Below are positions 26,685-34,099 of a DNA stretch of 42,492 nt, in pieces. Position 1 is the stretch's first letter. The number at the start of each line of letters is the position of its first letter. Source of the DNA: an uncultured Eubacterium sp. (GTDB taxonomy: Bacteria; Bacillota; Clostridia; Lachnospirales; Lachnospiraceae); assembly GCA_947384955.1 (NCBI GenBank), contig CANDJC010000029.1:1-42492 (forward strand), read 5' to 3'. The position numbers were made by a program, and so were the translations under genes. The notes beneath the pieces were generated by a model. The model had not been told where the DNA came from, ran no database searches, and was given only the letters and a program-made list of their open reading frames with translations.

Positions 26685-27899
26685 ATGACACAGGAAATGG
26701 AGCAGCTTCGCCAGCATATTTTGACGAAGCTGGATTTGACCAGGGAAACCGGTGACGAGGAGTTAGAAGAGCTGATTTATAACGCAGTCGGTGATTACAG
26801 CAGAAAACAGGGATTATCCTTATTGCAAAGAGAGCAGTTTCAAAAAGAAATTTATCATTCTCTGCGCAAGCTGGACGCTTTGCAGGAACTGGCCGACGAC
26901 CCGGAAGTAACAGAAATTATGGTAAACGGCGCAGAGCATATTTTCTATGAAAAAGACGGACGTGTAAGAAAATGGGACAGGCAGTTTTACTCCAAAGAAA
27001 AGCTGGAAGATGTGATACAGCAGATTGCGGCTGCCGGCAATAAAATTATCAACGAAGCAAATCCGATTGTGGATACAAGATTAAAAGACGGTTCCAGAGT
27101 AAATATTGTGCTTTCACCTATCGCAATCGACGGCTCAGCCATTACAATCCGAAAGTTTCCGGAACAGCCTATGCGGATGAATCAGCTGATACAGCTTGGG
27201 GCTGTTTCCAGTGAGGCAGTGGATTTTCTAAAACAGCTGGTGCGGGCTGGATATAACATTTTTGTATCCGGGGGCACAGGGGCCGGAAAGACGACGTTTT
27301 TAAATGCACTGTCTGAATATATCCCGTCAGAGGAACGTCTGATTACAATTGAAGACTCGGCGGAGCTTCAGATTCAGTCTGTTCCGAACCTGATTCGTCT
27401 GGAAACAAGAACTGCGAATATGGAAGGAGTGAAGGAAATTTCTATACGCGATTTGATAAGGACGTCTTTGCGTATGCGCCCGAATCGGATTATTGTGGGA
27501 GAATGCAGGGGAGCGGAAGCGCTGGATATGCTGCAGGCAATGAATACCGGGCATGATGGAAGCATCAGCACAGGCCATGCAAATTCCAGCCAGGATATGT
27601 TAAAGCGTCTGGAAACAATGGTGCTGATGGGCATGGACCTTCCGGTTGCGGCAATCCGCAGTCAGATAGCTTCCGGAATCGATATCCTGATTCATCTTGG
27701 GAGGCTTCGTGACTGTTCCAGAAAGGTTTTGAATATTGACGAAATCGACGGAATGGAGGATGGGGAGATTAAACTGCATACAATCTATCGTTTTGTGGAA
27801 ACAAAGCAGGCAGAGCAGGAGGGAAAGGTATCAGGAATATGGGAAAAGGCTGGAGAGCTGCAAAACAAAGAAAAGCTGAGGGAAGCAGGCCTGTGCTGA
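26685..27899 (+). CDS. CpaF/TadA secretion ATPase
   Basis: A 404-residue type II/IV secretion ATPase that powers assembly of Flp pili at the cytoplasmic membrane. An N-terminal helical domain is followed by ITEIMVNGAEHIFYEKDGRV, Walker A GGTGAGKT at residues 196-203, the Asp-box region LITIEDSAELQI, the His/Arg part RTSLRMRPNRIIVGECRGAE, and GHDGSISTGHANSSQDMLKRLETM. All motifs of an active CpaF are present. GGGAGGAGG precedes the ATG. It overlaps the following tadB start by 7 bases if GTG 27893 is used. Confidence 0.96.
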   Translation: MTQEMEQLRQHILTKLDLTRETGDEELEELIYNAVGDYSRKQGLSLLQREQFQKEIYHSLRKLDALQELADDPEVTEIMVNGAEHIFYEKDGRVRKWDRQFYSKEKLEDVIQQIAAAGNKIINEANPIVDTRLKDGSRVNIVLSPIAIDGSAITIRKFPEQPMRMNQLIQLGAVSSEAVDFLKQLVRAGYNIFVSGGTGAGKTTFLNALSEYIPSEERLITIEDSAELQIQSVPNLIRLETRTANMEGVKEISIRDLIRTSLRMRPNRIIVGECRGAEALDMLQAMNTGHDGSISTGHANSSQDMLKRLETMVLMGMDLPVAAIRSQIASGIDILIHLGRLRDCSRKVLNIDEIDGMEDGEIKLHTIYRFVETKQAEQEGKVSGIWEKAGELQNKEKLREAGLC

Positions 27900-28657
27900 A
27901 ACTGCAGGAAAATACAGGGACAGATTATCGGGAATATGCGTTTTCCTGGAAGGAACGGCTGCGGTTACTGGCGGAATATACGGTTTTAAGCGGCGGATTT
28001 TCTTATTTGTTTTACCGGTCATGGATTGTTTTTGCAGCAGTCTGGCTTTTCTATCCGGTATACCGCAGCAGGAAAAAAAGACAGAAGATACGAAAACGCC
28101 AGGATAAGCTGTGCCGGGAATTTAAAGACAGTATCCAGTGTGCCGCGTCGTCCATGGCAGCAGGATATTCGATTGAGAATGCATTCCGCGAAGCATATAC
28201 AGAAATGCGCATGCAGTACGGCGCGGACGGCCTGATGACAGAGGAACTCCGGTATATGAACAGCTGCCTTTCTCTGAATATTCCGTTAGAGCAGTTTTTG
28301 CACGACTTTGCAAACCGCAGCGGATTAGAGGATGTGAGAAGTTTTTGCGAAGTATTTGTATTTGCAAAGCGCAGCGGAGGAGATTTTATACAGATTATTC
28401 ATTTAACAGCTGCAAGAATATCCGAAAAAAACGAATTGATGGAAGCCATTCAGACAGAAATTTCCGGAAAGCGAATGGAACAGAAACTGATGAATTTCAT
28501 GCCATTGTTTATTTTGCTGTATGTTGATTTTTCTTTTGGAGGGTATCTCGACGGGATGTATCATAATGTATTTGGAATTCTTGTGATGACGGTCTGCCTG
28601 GCAGCATATATAGGGGCATATCTATTGTCTGAAAAGATTATGTCAATTCAAATATAG
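27893..28657 (+). CDS. TadB, type II secretion F-domain membrane protein
   Basis: One of the paired inner-membrane platform proteins of the Tad machine. A cytoplasmic segment (DYREYAFSWKERLRLLAEY) precedes two helices near residues 25-65, then the T2SSF domain: FKDSIQCAASSMAAGYSIENAF and VFVFAKRSGGDFIQIIHL. Two C-terminal helices end near residue 250. I prefer GTG at 27893, giving a 7-base overlap with cpaF behind GAGGGAAG. ATG at 27839 is open in the same frame but would overlap cpaF by 61 bases. Length from the GTG is 254 residues. Confidence 0.88.
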   Translation: MLKLQENTGTDYREYAFSWKERLRLLAEYTVLSGGFSYLFYRSWIVFAAVWLFYPVYRSRKKRQKIRKRQDKLCREFKDSIQCAASSMAAGYSIENAFREAYTEMRMQYGADGLMTEELRYMNSCLSLNIPLEQFLHDFANRSGLEDVRSFCEVFVFAKRSGGDFIQIIHLTAARISEKNELMEAIQTEISGKRMEQKLMNFMPLFILLYVDFSFGGYLDGMYHNVFGILVMTVCLAAYIGAYLLSEKIMSIQI

Positions 28658-28701
28658 ATACCTGCAGGCAGTATGCGGAAGGGAGTTCAGAGAGGAAACA
28701 A

Positions 28702-30021
28702 ATGGTATTAGGAGATGATGTAACAGGTAAGGTTTTCTGCCTTCTGGTCATAACGGCAAATATGATATTTCTGCTCTGGCTGTATGCAAAGAATAAAGAA
28801 AAGAATAAGAAAGATGCCGTTAAGGTACTTGTGCTGGCTGGGATTTTGGGGCTGATTATCTGTATTACAGAAGATAACAGTCAGGTACTGACAAAAGAAG
28901 GCACGCTTTTAAAAGGTGAGGCAGGAAAAGATTCCAAGAGTTATGAACTGCAGCTGAATGCAGAGGGGATTTTGGAAGATTATGACTATACAGTAGAAGT
29001 AGAAGCGAGGAGACTTCAGGGGAAAAAGCTGGACCAGTTATTTGCCAGTGCAGCGGCAGAGGCAGAGGAAACGTTTCTTGGAGAGAATCAATCGCTGGAC
29101 TGTATTGACAGGGATGTTTCTTTACCAAAGAAATTGCAGGATGGGCAGATTCGTGCAGCCTGGGAGTTTGATAAAAAAGAACTGATAGATGCTGAAGGAC
29201 AGCTGCAGACAGAGGAATTAGAGGAGACAAGAGCCCTGGTTATGGTATCTTTGGACATGACATATGATGATGAAGTACGTAATCACACCTTTGGATGTTA
29301 TGTATATCCGAAAAGGCTGAGCAGCTCAGAGCAGCTTTTGTCAGATTTGCAGGATTATTTTGAAAAAGAGCAGGAGTCTGGCAAAAATGAGAAATTTTTA
29401 AAGCTTCCGCTGCAGTTAAACGGATATATCCTGAGCTGGTCACAGCAGCCGGAAAATACATATCAGATTATCCTGCTGATAGGAATGGCAGCAGCCGCTG
29501 CAGTATATATACAGCAGGCAATGAAAGATAAAAGAAAAGAAGAGGAACGTAAAAACCAGCTGCTGAAGCAGTATCCGGATATGGTAAGCAAGATATCGCT
29601 GCTGCTTGGCTCGGGGATGACGTTAAGTGCCGCGTGGGAGCGGATTGTGCTGAATTATCAGCGTCAGCTGGAACATCATCAGACAGAGACATCGGAGGTT
29701 TATGAACAGATGCTTGTGTCTTACCGTGAAATGCAGGATGGAGTGGGCGAATTAAAAGTATATGAAAGATTTGGGGAGCGCTGTGCAACACCGCAGTACC
29801 GGAAATTATCGATGCTTATTGTACAGAATTTAAGAAAAGGCTCGTCAGGTTTAAGACAGATGTTAGAAAAAGAAGTGGCAGACGCTTTTGCGCTTCGGAA
29901 AAATCTGGCAAAAAAGGCCGGAGAAGAAGCTGGTACAAAGATACTGCTGCCAATGATGCTGATGCTTTGTATTGTTATGGTTATTATTTTAGTACCAGCT
30001 TTTTTAACATTTCAATTGTAA
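28702..30021 (+). CDS. TadC-like T2SSF protein with extra N-terminal domain
   Basis: A 439-residue second platform protein. The C-terminal 190 residues are the T2SSF unit (YPDMVSKISLLLGSGMTLSA, REMQDGVGELKVYERFGERC, QNLRKGSSGLRQMLEKEV) with a last helix. Ahead of it are two helices (residues about 10-30 and 40-62), about 180 residues of mostly charged and beta-prone sequence that should lie outside the membrane (YELQLNAEGILEDYDYTVEV), and a further helix near 250-270. That insert is absent from classic TadC. Similar fusions occur in clostridial Tad loci, where the insert may act at the cell surface. AGAGAGGAAAC precedes the ATG. Confidence 0.82.
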   Translation: MVLGDDVTGKVFCLLVITANMIFLLWLYAKNKEKNKKDAVKVLVLAGILGLIICITEDNSQVLTKEGTLLKGEAGKDSKSYELQLNAEGILEDYDYTVEVEARRLQGKKLDQLFASAAAEAEETFLGENQSLDCIDRDVSLPKKLQDGQIRAAWEFDKKELIDAEGQLQTEELEETRALVMVSLDMTYDDEVRNHTFGCYVYPKRLSSSEQLLSDLQDYFEKEQESGKNEKFLKLPLQLNGYILSWSQQPENTYQIILLIGMAAAAAVYIQQAMKDKRKEEERKNQLLKQYPDMVSKISLLLGSGMTLSAAWERIVLNYQRQLEHHQTETSEVYEQMLVSYREMQDGVGELKVYERFGERCATPQYRKLSMLIVQNLRKGSSGLRQMLEKEVADAFALRKNLAKKAGEEAGTKILLPMMLMLCIVMVIILVPAFLTFQL

Positions 30022-30080
30022 GATGATAATAAATAAACCATAATACAAGTAAGCTAAAAATGAGAAAGGAAGGCATTTAT

Positions 30081-30260
30081 ATGAGAAGTTTTATTGATTT
30101 TTGGAAAGAAGAAGAAGGAATTGGAGTCGTAGAACTGATATTGATTTTAGTTGTGCTGATAGGGCTGGTTTTAATTTTTAAAGATAGTCTGCGTGAACTG
30201 GTTCAAACTATTTTTGAAACGATTACAGAAGGTGCAGCAGATGTGTCTGCTACAGATTAA
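30081..30260 (+). CDS. Flp-type (Flp1) major prepilin
   Basis: A 59-residue prepilin. A short leader with an acidic end (SFIDFWKEEEG) is followed by IGVVELILILVVLIGLVLIF: cleavage after the Gly leaves Glu at position +5, the standard prepilin rule. A short amphipathic tail follows. GAAAGGAAGG sits 8 bases before ATG 30081, so I use that rather than the upstream ATG at 30060. It is likely the main pilus subunit and the substrate of one or both nearby peptidases. Confidence 0.87.
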   Translation: MRSFIDFWKEEEGIGVVELILILVVLIGLVLIFKDSLRELVQTIFETITEGAADVSATD

Positions 30261-30265
30261 TTTAT

Positions 30266-31948
30266 ATGAAAAGCAGGATAAAAGGCAGTATCACTATATT
30301 TATGAGCCTTATGCTGATGCTGTGTGCCTCATTGCTGTTTACACTGTTAGAAGGCTCGCGTTACATCATGCTTGGAATGATGGCAGTGATTAACAGCCAG
30401 AGTGTAACAGAATCTGTATTTGCAGAATATCAGGTGCCTGCTTATCAGAATTATCATTTGCTGCTTTTGGACAGCGGTTATGGAACGGGCGAGCTGCAGC
30501 TGTCAGAGGTTCAGGCACGTATGCAGAAACTGGGACAGGAAAACCTGAACCCGGAGATATCCGGATACGGGAAATACAGTAATTTTTTACAAATGAATGT
30601 GACTGACTGCAGCGTCGTCCAGTATGAACTGGCTACAGATGATAACGCAGGACCTTTGCTAAGGCAGATTGCGCAGATTATGAAGAAAGAAGCTGCAGCT
30701 GACCTGGTTAAAAAAATAACCGATGTCAGTGAATCTGACAGACAGGGGAAAAAAGCAGACAAATATCTGGATGGTGCGCTGGATACAATCGAACGGGCAA
30801 AAGAAGAAGCACAGACAGAGGCGGGAAGCATAAATGCAGAAGGAGTAAGAGCAGATAGCAGGAAAGTGTTTTCAAAGAAAAATGCGGATTTAGTATCTGG
30901 CGGCGTATTACATGGACAGCATATACAGTTAAATATATTTTCTAAAAGAATCATAGCTCAGGATATGTCTGGAATGGGAAATATAGCTCAGGACATATCT
31001 GGAATGGAGAATTCTGAGCCGGAGACAGTACAGACGGAAATCTCTGAGCAGGAGATTGAAAATCCAATGGAAGATGTAAAAAGTGCGAAAAGCTCTCCGC
31101 TGCTGGCGCAGATTTTAACTGAAGGAGACAGTATTTCTGCAAAACAGATAGCGAAAGAAGATGCGGTTGAGCAGAGAACCCTGCATACAGGTAATTATGT
31201 ACAAAGCAGTTCATCCGGCATTGCAGATAAAATACTGACGGTTCAGTATTTGAAAAAGTATACGTCTGATTACCGGCATTCTATTTCGGTTCCTCATGCA
31301 CTGGAATATGAAAAGGAATATATTCTGTTTGGAAAATATACCGATGAGGATAATTTGGAAAAAATGGCATCCAGGCTTCTTTTGCTGCGGGAAGGAATTA
31401 ATTTTGCATATCTGCTGACAGATCAGGCGAAATGTGAGGAAGCGCTTGCAATGGCAGCGGTTATCGCTGCCGCAGCAGGTATCCCCGGTGCAGTTAAGGC
31501 GATACAAATGGGACTGCTTGCATCATGGGCTTATTCGGAAAGTATTGCGGAATTGAGAACTTTGTTTTCAGGAGGAAAGATATCAGTTGTGAAATCTTCA
31601 GACAGCTGGACAGTCAGTCTTGCACAGACAGCAGCAGTATTGTTTGATCATTCTGTGAAGTCGCGGGAGGTGAGCAGCGGGCTGGATTATGAAGATTATC
31701 TGGATGCATTTTTAACACTGGAAAGTCTTGATAAGATAGGAATAAGGTTTGCAAATTTACTGGAAAAAAATATCCGTCTGTATGCAGGATATGAACAGGT
31801 GAAATTGGACTGTATGATTACAGCTATGGAAACAGAGAGCAGTTATCAGGCAGGCCAGATGTTTTTAAGCTTTGTGACAGCTGCACCGTTATCAAAAGCG
31901 GGGTATGAATTGAAAGAGAAATATGCGTTTTCGTATATGGAAAAGTAA
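30266..31948 (+). CDS. DUF5702 Tad-locus surface protein
   Basis: A 560-residue protein matching DUF5702, found in clostridial Tad loci. It starts with a basic stretch and a helix (GSITIFMSLMLMLCASLLFT) of the kind seen in TadE/TadG-like pilin leaders. The long hydrophilic part contains a repeated IAQDMSGMGN/IAQDISGMEN pair near residues 230-250. An Ala-rich hydrophobic stretch lies at about 390-420 (ALAMAAVIAAAAGIPGAVKA). I see no enzyme motif. A role as a minor pilus or surface anchoring component is inferred from the locus. It begins 5 bases after the flp stop with no clear ribosome site, which suggests translational coupling. Confidence 0.8.
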   Translation: MKSRIKGSITIFMSLMLMLCASLLFTLLEGSRYIMLGMMAVINSQSVTESVFAEYQVPAYQNYHLLLLDSGYGTGELQLSEVQARMQKLGQENLNPEISGYGKYSNFLQMNVTDCSVVQYELATDDNAGPLLRQIAQIMKKEAAADLVKKITDVSESDRQGKKADKYLDGALDTIERAKEEAQTEAGSINAEGVRADSRKVFSKKNADLVSGGVLHGQHIQLNIFSKRIIAQDMSGMGNIAQDISGMENSEPETVQTEISEQEIENPMEDVKSAKSSPLLAQILTEGDSISAKQIAKEDAVEQRTLHTGNYVQSSSSGIADKILTVQYLKKYTSDYRHSISVPHALEYEKEYILFGKYTDEDNLEKMASRLLLLREGINFAYLLTDQAKCEEALAMAAVIAAAAGIPGAVKAIQMGLLASWAYSESIAELRTLFSGGKISVVKSSDSWTVSLAQTAAVLFDHSVKSREVSSGLDYEDYLDAFLTLESLDKIGIRFANLLEKNIRLYAGYEQVKLDCMITAMETESSYQAGQMFLSFVTAAPLSKAGYELKEKYAFSYMEK

Positions 31949-31956
31949 GGTTAAGA

Positions 31957-32037
31957 TAACAGTTCAGACAGGCCTGTGCACTTTATCTGGGTATCTGAAT
32001 TGATTTTCGTGTAAAAGTGAAGGTATCTGAACTGTTA
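31957..32037. repeat. Inverted repeat with internal direct repeats between pilus genes
   Basis: TAACAGTTCAGA (31957-31968) is matched perfectly by TCTGAACTGTTA (32026-32037). GGTATCTGAA also occurs twice in direct orientation in the same span (about 31989 and 32022). This fills most of the 158-base gap after the DUF5702 gene. It could fold as a large hairpin or bind a regulator; no T-run follows it. Confidence 0.6.
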
Positions 32038-32106
32038 CAGATAAGGATGTAATTCAAAGATGAAAGCATATGAGACAGAAAGAATGGGAAAGGCAGGTGC
32101 ATCGGG

Positions 32107-33183
32107 TTGTCCCTCAGTAAAAAAATTAAAAGAAGTATGCTCTCTATCAGGCAAATGAATATCAGGCAAATGAACATCAGGCAAATAAACGTCAGACAAA
32201 TAAACGCCAGGCAGACAAACGTCAGACAAATGAATGTCAGGCAGATAAATACCAGACAGATTAATAGAGGGATAACCCGATGTACCTGTCAGAAAGCTGT
32301 TCTGACGGCAGAAGCAGCGGTTGTTTTACCATTTTTTGTATGCTTTATGGTATTTATACTCTATTTTTTCCGTATTCTTCAAGTACATGCAGGCGTTGCA
32401 CAGGCGCTTCAGTATGCAGGAAGAAGAACAGCTGCGGAATATAATATTGATGCATGGCAGAAATCAGATAACGGGAAAGAAATTAATTTTACTGCTTTAG
32501 AGGCGGATTATGAGACAGATACAAATTTAAGTTCTGCATATGAGAAAACGGAAAATGCAGACTCAGCCGCTCAGCAGGATGATGCAGAAAACGAAAATGA
32601 CTTTACCGCAGGTTTATCCGGGCTGGTGAGGGCAAAGCTGTATTTTGTAAAACAGCTGAAGAAGCAAAACTGTCCTTTACAGTATGTTAACCGCGGTATT
32701 ACAGGAATCAGCCTGATGCAGTCAGATTTTTCAGGAAATTATGTAGAGCTTAAAGCGGTGTACAGGATGAAGCTTCCAGTCAGTCTGCTTGGAAAGATAC
32801 AGTTTCAGATTGTTCAGGAAGTAAAATGCAGAAAGTGGACAGGATACCAGATAGGAGAGAATTCAAAGGAAAGTGACGAATGGCTGTATTATACAGAACA
32901 TGGTACGGTATATCATACAAGAAGAAGCTGTACGCATCTGGATTTATCGATTCGCGGCGTTTCTTATACACAGGCAGCTTCAGCGCATAATAAAAGTGGT
33001 GGAAGATACCATAAATGTGAGAAATGCCAAAAAGGGGCATCCGGGCATGGAATGGTGTACATTACAGATTATGGAGACCGTTATCACAGCAGCCTTTCCT
33101 GCAGCGGGCTTAAAAGAACCATCTATATGATACGTAAGTCAGAGGCATCAGATAAAAGGATGTGCAGCAAATGCGGAGGGTAG
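32107..33183 (+). CDS. TadE-like pseudopilin with Cys/His-rich C-terminus
   Basis: A TadE-type protein: a basic leader, then CQKAVLTAEAAVVLPFFVCF, the pattern of Tad pseudopilins with Glu just inside the helix, then a mainly hydrophilic outer part. The start is uncertain; TTG at 32107 gives 358 residues, but ATG codons inside the 15-bp repeat are also in frame. The last 90 residues carry two related Cys/His units: VYHTRRSCTHLDLS with YHKCEKCQK, and RYHSSLSCSGLKRT with KRMCSKCGG. These look like paired metal sites or disulfide-bonded domains outside the cell. Similar tails occur in Lachnospiraceae pseudopilins. It is followed by a peptidase gene 4 bases away. Confidence 0.75.
   Translation: MSLSKKIKRSMLSIRQMNIRQMNIRQINVRQINARQTNVRQMNVRQINTRQINRGITRCTCQKAVLTAEAAVVLPFFVCFMVFILYFFRILQVHAGVAQALQYAGRRTAAEYNIDAWQKSDNGKEINFTALEADYETDTNLSSAYEKTENADSAAQQDDAENENDFTAGLSGLVRAKLYFVKQLKKQNCPLQYVNRGITGISLMQSDFSGNYVELKAVYRMKLPVSLLGKIQFQIVQEVKCRKWTGYQIGENSKESDEWLYYTEHGTVYHTRRSCTHLDLSIRGVSYTQAASAHNKSGGRYHKCEKCQKGASGHGMVYITDYGDRYHSSLSCSGLKRTIYMIRKSEASDKRMCSKCGG
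32146..32265 (+). repeat. 15-bp tandem repeats, 8 units
   Basis: Eight contiguous 15-bp units (consensus ATCAGGCAAATGAAT / GTCAGACAAATAAAC) encode I/V-R-Q-M/I-N in frame. They sit in or just before the leader of the TadE-like protein. Copy changes would lengthen or shorten the leader in 5-residue steps without a frameshift. Confidence 0.9.
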
Positions 33184-33187
33184 AAGG

Positions 33188-33616
33188 ATGATACAGCAGT
33201 TATCGGTATTGGCGATGCTTGGAATCTTCAGTCTGGAAGATTTGAAAACAAAGCAGATTCATACAGCATGGCTTGCAGTTTTTGCAGCAGAAGGGCTTGC
33301 AGGAGCATTATTTGTATGGCAGCGTCCTGTAAATGATATCATAGCAGCTATGCTGCCCGGAATATTCATTTTAATAGTTTCATTTGCTGCGCATGGCGCA
33401 ATTGGACAGGGAGACGGAATGATACTGATAATTTTGGGAACTTTTTTGCAGGTATCGTTTCTTGTGGGAATGCTTATGACAGCCGTCTGTTTTTCGGCAG
33501 GATATGCATTGTTTCTATTCATTATAAAAAAGAAGAACAGAAAAGATGAAATGCCGTTTATTCCGTTTTTGCTCATTGCATATGCGGCAGAAATACTATT
33601 AGAAAAATATTATTAG
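33188..33616 (+). CDS. Second prepilin peptidase (A24 family)
   Basis: A 142-residue membrane protein of the small A24 peptidase type. The catalytic aspartates are in FSLEDLKTKQIH near residue 18 and in the GxGD motif GQGDGMILIILG near residue 74, with four to five helices around them. It is shorter than, and clearly different from, the peptidase at 25074. It is packed between two TadE-like genes, 4 bases after the first, so it may mature those pseudopilins while the other handles Flp. That split is an inference. Confidence 0.85.
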   Translation: MIQQLSVLAMLGIFSLEDLKTKQIHTAWLAVFAAEGLAGALFVWQRPVNDIIAAMLPGIFILIVSFAAHGAIGQGDGMILIILGTFLQVSFLVGMLMTAVCFSAGYALFLFIIKKKNRKDEMPFIPFLLIAYAAEILLEKYY

Positions 33617-33730
33617 AAGAATATTAGTCAGGAACGGGGATAGAAAACCGGACAGTTAAAAATAGCAAATGGAAAATTCGCAGACAGCAGAATCTGGGAT
33701 GGAGGAAAGACGGAGAAAAACAGAAAGAAT

Positions 33731-34027
33731 ATGGGCTGGATAAAATTAAATAATAATATAGAAAGGTTTTTCGGCAAAAAGCATTATGGCAGGAAATATT
33801 ATAACGGAAAGAAAAAAAGCCGGGTAAATACGGTTAAGGCTGTTTTTACGGTTGAGGCAGCGGTGATTGTTCCTGTTATATTATTCACAATATTAGGCGG
33901 ATTTAATCTCGGGTATGATATGTTCGGCCAGGCAAAAGCAGATGCTGAAATTCATGAAGAACTGAATAAATTGGACCCGGTAAAAATTGTAAGACGAAAT
34001 ACACTAATACAAAGCATGAAAAAATAA
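33731..34027 (+). CDS. Small TadE-like pseudopilin
   Basis: A 98-residue protein with a long basic leader (KKHYGRKYYNGKKKSRVN), then TVKAVFTVEAAVIVPVILFT, the TadE pattern, and a short helical tail. The FTVEAAVIVP segment closely resembles LTAEAAVVLP of the other TadE-like protein. The ribosome site is unclear: GGAGG and CGGAG lie 16-26 bases upstream. It is probably a minor pilus subunit. Confidence 0.82.
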   Translation: MGWIKLNNNIERFFGKKHYGRKYYNGKKKSRVNTVKAVFTVEAAVIVPVILFTILGGFNLGYDMFGQAKADAEIHEELNKLDPVKIVRRNTLIQSMKK

Positions 34028-34099
34028 ACAATCATAAATTACGAAATTATAGAAAGAATAAATAGTAATAAAATGAGAATTCCAGAAAGGGGAGTGACG

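Noticed and set aside
32060-32160. Two short overlapping frames (starts at 32060 and 32069) as possible leader peptides
   Set aside because: Neither has a ribosome site or a recognisable product, and they run into the repeat array in the wrong frame.
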